Virus record (IMG/VR): IMGVR_UViG_3300035698_032749
Location: 1 to 20,149 of that record
Direction: 5' to 3' (one strand)
Source: a virus
DNA: 20,149 nt
Numbering within the stretch: the stretch's first letter is position 1; the number at the start of each line of letters is the position of its first letter. The notes under the pieces are model-generated. The model was given only the letters and a program-made list of their open reading frames with translations, had not been told where the DNA came from and made no database searches. Shown here one piece after another: positions 5,988-12,683 of this stretch. The translations under genes were made by a program, and so were the position numbers.

Positions 5988-6359
5988 ATGCAAGAAATAA
6001 CTTTAATAGGAAACATGGGAAAAGATCCCGAAGAGAGAGAAACTTCAACAGGTAAGAAGCTAACTACTTTTTCACTCGCAGTGAGCCCGAAGAAAAATGA
6101 AACAGTGTGGTATGACTGTCAAATTTGGGAAAATAGGCTACCACAGTTTGCCAAAGTATTAGAGTATCTTAAAAAAGGTACACGTTTGCTTGTTCGCGGA
6201 GACTTAAGAACTCCCCACGTCTATCAAGCTAAAGACGGAACACATAAAGTAAGCCTTAAAATGGAGCTTAGCTTTGTGAAAATGATAGGGTCAAGCCACG
6301 AAAAGAAAGAAGAGACAACTAAAGAACAAAGCGTCTTTGCTGAAGAGATTCCTTTTTAA
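5988..6359 (+). CDS. ssb: Single-stranded DNA-binding protein
   Basis: A 123-aa OB-fold SSB. The N-terminus ITLIGNMGKDPEERET and the segment TFSLAVSPKKNETVWYDCQIW (27-47) are typical, as is the LLVRGDL strand near residue 70. It is short because it lacks the usual long Gly/Pro-rich linker. It still ends EEIPF, matching the acidic DDDIPF-type tip by which SSBs recruit partner proteins. It would coat single strands made during replication and by the exonuclease. It starts 2 bases after erf, with AGAGG upstream. Confidence 0.92.
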   Translation: MQEITLIGNMGKDPEERETSTGKKLTTFSLAVSPKKNETVWYDCQIWENRLPQFAKVLEYLKKGTRLLVRGDLRTPHVYQAKDGTHKVSLKMELSFVKMIGSSHEKKEETTKEQSVFAEEIPF

Positions 6360-6395
6360 GGGACAAAAGGGACAAAAGGTACAAAAGGATAAAAG
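6360..6395 (+). repeat. Four tandem 9-bp units filling the gap after ssb
   Basis: Units gggacaaaa, gggacaaaa, ggtacaaaa and ggataaaag run exactly from the base after the ssb stop to the base before the next ATG. The last unit supplies the AAAAGGA SD. The first three match the repeats at 2595-2621. Confidence 0.8.
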
Positions 6396-7109
6396 ATGAG
6401 TGAAAAAGATATTAAATATCATTTAAATAAGTTTGTTGAACATATCGGCAATATGGAGGCTAGCCTTAATATAAATTGGGATCGGACAGCCAAATTTCAA
6501 GAAAACTATATGTTTGAAGTAAAAGCTATGCAGGAAAAGCTAGAAACACTAGAGCAAACAGGTGATTTGGCAAAAATGGTCTCTTCTATTAAAGAACAGG
6601 TCCATATAGCCTCGACTACCATAAAAAAAGAAGTGGGCTCTTTACGAATTGAAAGAGAGGAGTCCCTCTCATCTATTGAAAAAGAAAGTGCCCTAAGAGA
6701 CTCGTTTTTAAAAGATTTAAAAGTAATATTGAAAAAGGCAAGCGAGTTAGACCTCGAAAAGACTGCTATGAAGGGGGCATTAATGGCATTAAATTATGTT
6801 AAGGAATTTAAAGACTCCTACGCTCATTTACAGAGACTTAAAACTGTTCTTAAGAGTATGGATTTACCCTCTTTTGATTATATCCCCGATACACTGTACC
6901 ATGCAAATTGGAATTTAGATCTTAAAAAGGTAGGGTTATCTACACGAACCCTAAAGCAATTAAATAATAAGAATATTATTACTTGTGGCGATCTAGCGTC
7001 GCAGCATGAACAATTTCTTATTGAAGACTTTAATGTAGGGGAAAAAATGATGAAGGAAATTAAAATAAAACTTCATCAAGTAGGCCTTAGGCTAGGGATG
7101 TATACATGA
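6396..7109 (+). CDS. Coiled-coil protein with a C-terminal RNA polymerase alpha-CTD-like domain
   Basis: A 237-aa protein. Residues about 1-160 are helical and charged, with heptad-like stretches at 36-120 suggesting a coiled coil. Residues about 172-237 read like the alpha-subunit C-terminal domain: LDLKKVGLSTRTLKQLNN, then a GDL turn, then FNVGEKMMKEIKIKLHQVGLRLGM across 212-235. Aligned to E. coli alpha, Arg184 matches Arg265, and Gly215, Lys217 and Glu221 match Gly296, Lys298 and Glu302; Asn268 and Ser299 are changed. The domain is a double helix-hairpin-helix that binds DNA minor groove. It lies between ssb and the exonuclease and overlaps the latter by 4 bases. It could bind DNA or mimic alpha; the role is unknown. 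Confidence 0.75.
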   Translation: MSEKDIKYHLNKFVEHIGNMEASLNINWDRTAKFQENYMFEVKAMQEKLETLEQTGDLAKMVSSIKEQVHIASTTIKKEVGSLRIEREESLSSIEKESALRDSFLKDLKVILKKASELDLEKTAMKGALMALNYVKEFKDSYAHLQRLKTVLKSMDLPSFDYIPDTLYHANWNLDLKKVGLSTRTLKQLNNKNIITCGDLASQHEQFLIEDFNVGEKMMKEIKIKLHQVGLRLGMYT

Positions 7110-7993
7110 AAATAATAACATTTGATGATGGGCAAGGAAGTGATTCTTGGCTAATTTGGAGAAAGGGTGGAATTGGAGCTTCGGACATAGGGGTTTTAAT
7201 GGGATCCAACTCTTATTCTACTCCCTTGCAGCTTTGGGAAAAGAAATGTGGTTTTAGGCAGGAAGACCCTATAAATTTTGCTATGTCACATGGAATATCT
7301 CATGAAGATGTAGCGCGCCAATGGGTAAATGAACATCATCAGCTAAATTTAAAGCCTGTATGCATAGAAGATACCGAAAAAACTTATTTTAGAGCCTCTT
7401 TAGATGGATGGGATTTTGATTCTCAGACTTTAGTAGAGATAAAGTGTCCTATTAGTGAAAAAGTTTTAGATGCAGCAAGATTAACTCAGTCAATTCCAGC
7501 TTATTGGTATGATCAAATGCAGTGGCAGATTATGTTATCAAATCCTAAGAGAGCTTTTATAGCTATTTGGGATTATAGATATAATTCATGCTTAACAATT
7601 GAAGTGACCTCAAGTACTAAGAAAATAGAAGAGATGCGCCTTAAAGGTGAGGCATTTTGGCATGGAGTACAAATAGGCAAGGCACCGGAACCTCAAAAGG
7701 GCGACTACATAGAAATAGATGACCCACAGGTCCATGAACTACTATTGGAGTATCAAAGTGTGGCTGACAAAGAAGCGGCCTTCAGCGCCCGCAAAAAAGA
7801 GCTTAAGAAGAAGATAGAAGAATACGGAGACGATGGCAATTTCATTGCTTTTGGTTTTAAAGTTCAAAGAATGGCTCCTCGCTCATCGTATGATTTAGAT
7901 AAGATGAGAATCGATGGAATAGATGTCGATAAATATATCAAAAAGTCCGATAGCATAGGGTACTATAGAATTTATCCTCCCAAAGGAAAATAG
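7106..7993 (+). CDS. YqaJ-type viral exonuclease (lambda Exo fold)
   Basis: These 5'-3' exonucleases resect duplex ends to make single strands for the annealing partner. The 295-aa protein shows the family motifs in order: WLIWRKGGIGASDIGVLMG at 15-33, Glu67 in HGISHED, then LDGW with Asp100, VEIKCP with Glu111 and Lys113, and the Gln-rich helix YDQMQWQIM at 135-143. Asp100, Glu111 and Lys113 form the catalytic D-E-x-K. The C-terminal part (about 190-295) is a helical and beta extension. The start overlaps the previous stop as ATGA, with AGGG upstream. It is the last gene of the early operon and converges with the lipoprotein gene 33 bases away; no clear terminator is seen in that gap. Confidence 0.92.
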   Translation: MKIITFDDGQGSDSWLIWRKGGIGASDIGVLMGSNSYSTPLQLWEKKCGFRQEDPINFAMSHGISHEDVARQWVNEHHQLNLKPVCIEDTEKTYFRASLDGWDFDSQTLVEIKCPISEKVLDAARLTQSIPAYWYDQMQWQIMLSNPKRAFIAIWDYRYNSCLTIEVTSSTKKIEEMRLKGEAFWHGVQIGKAPEPQKGDYIEIDDPQVHELLLEYQSVADKEAAFSARKKELKKKIEEYGDDGNFIAFGFKVQRMAPRSSYDLDKMRIDGIDVDKYIKKSDSIGYYRIYPPKGK

Positions 7994-8026
7994 TATACTT
8001 GGCAGTAGGTTACAGACTGTGCTATC

Positions 8027-8230
8027 TTATTCTGCACTAAAAGGAGTTAAATCAATATCAAAGCCTGTTTTTTGGCTTATTAACTCTTCTACACCTTCTT
8101 CAATTATATTATCTGAAGGATAATTTTTGTAGATAGATTTAAATGCAGAGCAGCTGCATAAAACCATCAGTGCTATTCCTAATATTAGACCAATGAAAAA
8201 TTGAAATTTTTTAAATAATTTTATAATCAT
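8027..8230 (-). CDS. Small lipoprotein
   Basis: A 67-aa protein starting MIIKLFKKFQFF: a basic N-terminus, a hydrophobic helix at 11-24, and a lipobox L-C-S-C with Cys27 as the likely lipidated residue. The remaining 40 residues are acidic and would lie in the periplasm. The start at 8230 is chosen because AAGGAA lies 5 bases upstream. An in-frame ATG at 8317, overlapping the adhesin stop as TAATG, would add 29 charged residues before the signal. Small phage lipoproteins at the end of a late operon are often outer spanins, but no partner spanin, holin or endolysin is recognised here. Confidence 0.65.
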   Translation of the reverse strand: MIIKLFKKFQFFIGLILGIALMVLCSCSAFKSIYKNYPSDNIIEEGVEELISQKTGFDIDLTPFSAE

Positions 8231-8316
8231 CGTAGTTCCTTTTGTTAAAGGGTAATATTTTTTGAGGTAATAATCTATTTCTTCTTTAAATTCTTTCATT
8301 ACCTCAATATATCTCA

Positions 8317-9111
8317 TTAGAAGAATTCCGTAATTAAAATTACACCCGCGGCACCAACGGCCCCTACATTAGCTCCTCCACCTGAACTATGAGCACCTGA
8401 GGCTCCGCCTCCATAATTTCCACCAGCTATACCGACGCCTCCGCCTCCAGCTCGGGATTGGGCGCCCCCACCTAATTGAGAACTTCCACCTGTTCCCCCC
8501 GCTCCATTAAGTCTAACTGGTCCCGAAGCCGGCGTTGTTACACCTGCACCTCCACCTTGCCCTTGTATGTTTATATCACCCAGACTACCAACTCCACCGA
8601 TTCCTCCATTTACCCATATATCATTGGCAGTACTTCCTTGTCCACCAGCCCCTCCTGTCGCACTAAGAATAGCTCCTAAAGAAGTTGTACCGCCTGTTCC
8701 ACCTGCACCTGCTATTGCTCCCGCTGTTCCAGCAGCACCAATTGTAACTGCTTGTGATACACCAATTGTGGTGTCATCAAATACTTTTTTGGCTGATCCG
8801 CCTCCGCCGCCTCCACCGCCCGCAGTGGCATGACCACCAGCTGTTGCTGCAGAGCCTCCAGAACCGCCTCCCCCTCCGACGAGCTCAACGATACAATATT
8901 GCATACCCACTGTAGGAGTATAAGTTCCATTAGCAGTAAAAGTTTGCATAGCGACCTGGGTTCCGCCCTCTCCAGCTGAAGTCCAAGACGTATTACCTAC
9001 GCCATCGGTAGTTAAAACTTGACCATTTGTTCCGTCAACTGTAGCTAGGGAATAAGCTCCATTAACTTCTAAAGCGCTCGTTTCATTATTAATTGAATTT
9101 GTTACTGCCAT
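8317..9111 (-). CDS. Glycine-rich tail adhesin (polyglycine type)
   Basis: A 264-aa protein. Residues 1-50 include the fibre motif NGQVLTTDGVGNTSW. Residues 56-77 carry QTFTANGTYTPTVGMQYCIV, the usual lead-in to a glycine-rich tip domain. From 78 to about 255 the chain is long Gly runs broken by short polar or hydrophobic loops, ending GAAGVILITEFF. This fits receptor-binding tips built of packed polyglycine-II helices, as in T-even-like gp38 adhesins, where the loops between runs set host specificity. AAGGAG lies 5 bases before the ATG. It is the last structural gene of the fibre cluster. Confidence 0.8.
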   Translation of the reverse strand: MAVTNSINNETSALEVNGAYSLATVDGTNGQVLTTDGVGNTSWTSAGEGGTQVAMQTFTANGTYTPTVGMQYCIVELVGGGGGSGGSAATAGGHATAGGGGGGGGSAKKVFDDTTIGVSQAVTIGAAGTAGAIAGAGGTGGTTSLGAILSATGGAGGQGSTANDIWVNGGIGGVGSLGDINIQGQGGGAGVTTPASGPVRLNGAGGTGGSSQLGGGAQSRAGGGGVGIAGGNYGGGASGAHSSGGGANVGAVGAAGVILITEFF

Positions 9112-9120
9112 GATGTCTCC

Positions 9121-9945
9121 TTAACTAATATTGATGCTTCCACCAATAGAATAAATTATTTGAAAATTGGTATCAGCCACAGAACAGACAATACCTATTG
9201 TGTCACCGAGGGTTGTTGATATAGTGGTTCCTGTTACTCCCACTGTACTTAAGCTAGAACCAAGGCCAATTGATTGTCCAGCATTTTGAGCGACTGTCCA
9301 ACCACCTGCGTTAATTCCGCTAATCGAAAAATGATCTCCTACGGCAGCTGTTACAGGTAAAGTAAATATTACCCCTCCACCGGCATTAGCAAAGTACCCT
9401 TCATTAGATACCATTGGGTGAGTAGCCGCAGTAATAACACTCCAACCCAGTCCCCCTCCTGTCGTACTAAATGTAATTTGATTTGCTCCACCTTCTATTA
9501 CCATACCCGAGCCACTAATATAAGTAATATCCCCAGTGGCAGAGGGAACAACTGGAGACGTTCCAGTCGGTACTATAAAATTAGTTAATACCTGACCATT
9601 ATCAGATTCAATAGTAAGTGTATTAGTTCCACCGATCACTGTAATACCGCTAGAACCGGTCATCGTTATTTCGTTACCAGCAGTCGGGATTACGGGAGAG
9701 GTACCTGAGTCCGGGATAAAAGTTTCTACTGCGCCTGAGGTACCACCTATTTGCACCCATATAGCCGTATTACCTGTTATGTCGGCAAGTTTGTACCAAT
9801 CATCAGAGCTTTTATCTAGCCACTCATCTCCCTCGCGAAAATTTTTACTATCATTACTAGTGGGAGCTCTAAGACGCGCAATACGGCGTACAACAGGTTG
9901 AGATCCTATAGGATAATTTAAAGGTGAGCCGGTTGGTACAGACAT
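9121..9945 (-). CDS. Short tail fibre protein with tandem repeats
   Basis: A 274-aa protein. The N-terminus has a fibre-attachment-like motif, RAPTSNDSKNFREGDEW at 26-42, similar to the start of the 715-aa fibre. Two repeats of about 39 residues follow at 76-114 and 123-161 (SGTSPVIPTAGNEIT versus TGTSPVVPSATGDIT). Residues 168-274 form a C-terminal domain (NEGYFAN, FTLPVTAAVGDHF, NAGQSIGLG, GDTIGIVC) that recurs at the end of the next fibre. It is probably trimeric and beta-rich. AAGGAG overlaps the upstream stop, 6 bases from the ATG. Confidence 0.75.
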   Translation of the reverse strand: MSVPTGSPLNYPIGSQPVVRRIARLRAPTSNDSKNFREGDEWLDKSSDDWYKLADITGNTAIWVQIGGTSGAVETFIPDSGTSPVIPTAGNEITMTGSSGITVIGGTNTLTIESDNGQVLTNFIVPTGTSPVVPSATGDITYISGSGMVIEGGANQITFSTTGGGLGWSVITAATHPMVSNEGYFANAGGGVIFTLPVTAAVGDHFSISGINAGGWTVAQNAGQSIGLGSSLSTVGVTGTTISTTLGDTIGIVCSVADTNFQIIYSIGGSINIS

Positions 9946-9955
9946 CTATAACTCC

Positions 9956-11776
9956 TTAAGTAACATTTACGGAACCTTGTTTAATATTTGCTACGAACCC
10001 TAGATTAGGAATTACACATACGATTTCTATCCAGTCCCCTTGCGCAGTTGAGACTATTGTACCCGAGGTGGTCGTTGTCAAAGCGGTTCCTAATCGGATA
10101 CTTTGCCCCGTTTGTTGGGTAACAGAAAAACCAGCTGCATCGATCGCTACTACTTGGAATGTGGATCCTATCGGAGCTGTAACGGGTAATGCACAGGCGA
10201 CCCCTAAAGCATTATTAGTAAAATACCCATTATTTACAGCCATAGTAACAGATGCGCCCGTTTCCATGTTCCAATCAAAGTCGCTTATAGCTGAGCCGTC
10301 AATTGTAATAGTAGAACCCGCACCCGATGTACTTATTCCATTGGTTCCCGCTAGAGTCAAAACATTGGCAGCTGGTGTAGCCGAGCCAGTATCAGCATCG
10401 TATTGGGTTGCAATCGAAGTATGCGCTTCAATATTTATGGTATTGGGCCCGTTAGTAACAGTAAGCGATCCAGCCGAAGAAGTAATATTAGCAGGAGAAG
10501 GGGCGCCGCCTGTCGAACCAACTAAAAGTTCTCCATCAGCAAGCGGGCCAACCTCTAACAAGGCGCCAAGAGCCCCAAAATAGGGAACAGCATTTTGAGT
10601 AGCGTAATTTAAAAGAACTTTACCTGCTCCTTTAGTTGCCATACTTAAATCAATATTTGCATCAGACCCATCAGCAGTAATCACATTATCTTCTATATTA
10701 CAACCGGATGTAAGAGAATTAGTTTCAAATATTGATGACTTGACGGTGGCACCTGTAATAGTTAAGGTTGCAGCCACATCTGTATTATCAAGGTAACTAA
10801 CTCCTGTAATGGATAAATCTCCGGCACCCGTGCCTGCTATTGAGGGATTATTTGAAGAGTCAATTGAAGAATTTACGATGGAGCAGTCCGAAGATGAGTT
10901 CATGGCAATCGCCGCGCTAGCCCCACCTAAAATGTCACTATTACTTATGTTAACACTAGATGTATCATTAATTATAATAGGATTATTGACTGTACATCCA
11001 TTGGAAAAGCTAATTATAGAAGTTCCTGAAAAGGTGCAGGGACACCCTATTACTGAAGAATAAAATACTCCTAGGCCCCCACTCATTAAAAGAGGATTTA
11101 AAGACCCAAATCCGACCTGACTATTCATAACTAATAGGGTGGCACTTCCACTATTATTTAGGATGCCTTCTTCAAGTGCCAAAGTTATTGTATTAAAAAT
11201 TTTTAAAAATGCGCTAAAGTAACTAAGTCCAGCCCAATTGGGTAAATTAAAAATATAACCATTAATAGAAGCTGTTGTACAATTCTTTATTTCTATATTT
11301 GTATCTCCAGCCGCGGGACTACTTATAATAGCCGGTGAACCGGTTAAAACAAAATTATCAATTTCAATGTTCCCTGTTGTAGGTGGTAGGTGCTGCCCAT
11401 TTATTGTGCAGTTATTCCCACTTCCAACCAAATGGATTCCATCGTATAAAACTAAATTTTCATTGTAAACGCCAGGTTGAACGTATACAAATATATTTCC
11501 ACCGGCAGCATCCGCTGCATCAAGAGCATTTTGTATTGTTTGATACCCAGCTGTTCCAATAGGTCCAACTACATATGGGGTAATAGGAAATTGTCCTGGG
11601 GCGGAGCCCGCAGTAATTGTGAGAGTATTGGTCCCCGGATTACCCGCTACCGTTACTATCCCTGTGCCAACTACATTTATTAACCCGGCACCACTTGGTC
11701 CAACAGGCCCGCCTGTATTACCTTGTAGTGCATCTAAATCGTTTTCTATATCTGTAAGTCTACCTGCTTGTGACAC
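9956..11776 (-). CDS. Tail fibre/spike with right-handed beta-helix domain
   Basis: A 606-aa protein. The start is taken as GTG 11776 because AAGGAGG lies 6 bases upstream and the upstream stop overlaps it as TAGTG. An ATG at 11812 would add 12 residues inside the upstream gene with no SD. After a short helical N-terminus and a GPVGPSG linker, residues about 65-110 match the 715-aa fibre (VVGPIGTAGYQTIQNALDAA, then YVQPGVYNENLVL), the entry to a pectate-lyase-like beta-helix. The helix runs to about 380 with short Asn/Ser-rich rungs. Residues about 500-606 are the shared C-terminal fibre domain. No catalytic residues for sugar cleavage were identified. Confidence 0.8.
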   Translation of the reverse strand: MSQAGRLTDIENDLDALQGNTGGPVGPSGAGLINVVGTGIVTVAGNPGTNTLTITAGSAPGQFPITPYVVGPIGTAGYQTIQNALDAADAAGGNIFVYVQPGVYNENLVLYDGIHLVGSGNNCTINGQHLPPTTGNIEIDNFVLTGSPAIISSPAAGDTNIEIKNCTTASINGYIFNLPNWAGLSYFSAFLKIFNTITLALEEGILNNSGSATLLVMNSQVGFGSLNPLLMSGGLGVFYSSVIGCPCTFSGTSIISFSNGCTVNNPIIINDTSSVNISNSDILGGASAAIAMNSSSDCSIVNSSIDSSNNPSIAGTGAGDLSITGVSYLDNTDVAATLTITGATVKSSIFETNSLTSGCNIEDNVITADGSDANIDLSMATKGAGKVLLNYATQNAVPYFGALGALLEVGPLADGELLVGSTGGAPSPANITSSAGSLTVTNGPNTINIEAHTSIATQYDADTGSATPAANVLTLAGTNGISTSGAGSTITIDGSAISDFDWNMETGASVTMAVNNGYFTNNALGVACALPVTAPIGSTFQVVAIDAAGFSVTQQTGQSIRLGTALTTTTSGTIVSTAQGDWIEIVCVIPNLGFVANIKQGSVNVT

Positions 11777-12120
11777 TATTTGCCTCCTTCCGCAGACATT
11801 GTTTCCACCCATATGGACCCACTTGAGACAGTGGCCGAAACCTCCTTAACATATATTTGTGTACCGGCAGAGATAAATAATCCGTCATCTCTTACCTTAT
11901 TGGCAGATAAATCGAACAACTGAAAAGAATTTACCGCAAGCCGCAAATGATTAATTACCCCGTCAAAAGATATATATACATCTTGATCCATGGCATTTGT
12001 TAGCATGATTAAACGCGTGTGATCTACTAAAGGAGTACCAATAGCTATATACCCAGCCCCAACCACACCAAAATCAATCTCTCTTAAAGGTTCAAATCTA
12101 ACTCTTGTTCCGTAAGCCAT
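11776..12120 (-). CDS. Small virion-associated beta protein, paralogue A
   Basis: A 114-aa beta-rich protein homologous to the gene just upstream. Shared blocks are IGTPL near residue 30, a TISFDG-like strand (ISFDGVIN), a DLSANK turn matching INISSNK, and the C-terminal SAGTQIYVK strand. The pair probably forms small beta-sandwich units of the tail or fibre base. GAGG lies 5 bases before the ATG. Its stop overlaps the GTG start of the beta-helix fibre. Confidence 0.6.
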   Translation of the reverse strand: MAYGTRVRFEPLREIDFGVVGAGYIAIGTPLVDHTRLIMLTNAMDQDVYISFDGVINHLRLAVNSFQLFDLSANKVRDDGLFISAGTQIYVKEVSATVSSGSIWVETMSAEGGK

Positions 12121-12122
12121 TT

Positions 12123-12482
12123 TTACCTCGCATAAATTGTAGTTATAGAAATATTTCCAGCATTAGGAATTCCATCGGGGCCTTGCTTAACATAAAATTG
12201 GGTACCAGCTGGAAGAGATAGTTTGGAAATCCCTTCTTTATTACTAGAAATGTTAATCACCAGAGACGAATTTCCTATAATTAATATATTGTCATTTATA
12301 CCGTCGATAGAAATCCACGTCGAAAGAGGTACATTATCTATAACAATAGTAGATGTAATAATAAGCGAGTGAGCCGCCTCACTTAAGGGAGTTCCAATAG
12401 GAGTATATGCTCCTAAAACCCCTGTTTGATCAGCAGTCTTCGCTATCTCCAGCGCTGCCCTTATAGGTCTCGATACTGTCAT
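12123..12482 (-). CDS. Small virion-associated beta protein, paralogue B
   Basis: A 119-aa protein, paralogue of the downstream 114-aa product, sharing IGTPL, ISIDGIND, ISSNKEG and LPAGTQFYVKQ in the same order. The N-terminal helix (VSRPIRAALEIAK) is distinct. GGAG sits 10 bases upstream of the ATG. It overlaps the preceding small gene by 53 bases and ends 2 bases before paralogue A begins. A tandem duplication is the simplest explanation for the pair. Confidence 0.6.
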   Translation of the reverse strand: MTVSRPIRAALEIAKTADQTGVLGAYTPIGTPLSEAAHSLIITSTIVIDNVPLSTWISIDGINDNILIIGNSSLVINISSNKEGISKLSLPAGTQFYVKQGPDGIPNAGNISITTIYAR

Positions 12483-12669
12483 GATCTTTTATCTCCGTAA
12501 CTTTGTCTTTTTTAGGTTGAGTGACTTCTTCCATTTTAACTGCAAACAAATGGGCAACAGCCACGCAAAAGTCATATGCCTCGGCATATGATTTACCCAT
12601 AGGGATAAGAACTTTAAAGCCCTCATGTTTATCTGTGCCATCAATTTCTAAATAAGCTTTTTCTTTCAC
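12430..12669 (-). CDS. Small hypothetical protein in the fibre cluster
   Basis: A 79-aa protein that begins at GTG 12669, with AAAAGGA 5 bases upstream. The N-terminal half looks like a small alpha/beta unit (LEIDGTD, then VLIPMGKSYAEAYDFCVAVAHLF), and the C-terminal half is a charged, probably flexible tail ending in Asp/Glu. No family is recognised. It lies between the large beta-helix fibre and the paralogous beta proteins; a chaperone or linker role is possible but unsupported. Confidence 0.55.
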   Translation of the reverse strand: MKEKAYLEIDGTDKHEGFKVLIPMGKSYAEAYDFCVAVAHLFAVKMEEVTQPKKDKVTEIKDHDSIETYKGSAGDSEDC

Positions 12670-12683
12670 GTTATTCCTTTTGT

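Noticed and set aside
6360-6395. Tandem 9-bp units as a CRISPR or origin iteron array
   Set aside because: Units are contiguous with no spacers, too short for CRISPR, and lie in a gene gap with an obvious SD role; no AT-rich unwinding block or DnaA box was seen beside them.
7994-8026. Terminator between the converging exonuclease and lipoprotein genes
   Set aside because: Only a 4-bp CAGT/ACTG pairing is visible, with no U-tract.
8476-8833. Plus-strand Pro/Ser-rich open frames opposite the Gly-rich adhesin
   Set aside because: Proline runs are the complement of the glycine codons in the adhesin; no SD and no independent support.
10068-10583. Plus-strand open frame of 171 aa opposite the 606-aa fibre
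   Set aside because: It shadows a well-supported fibre gene, with no recognisable domain and no SD.
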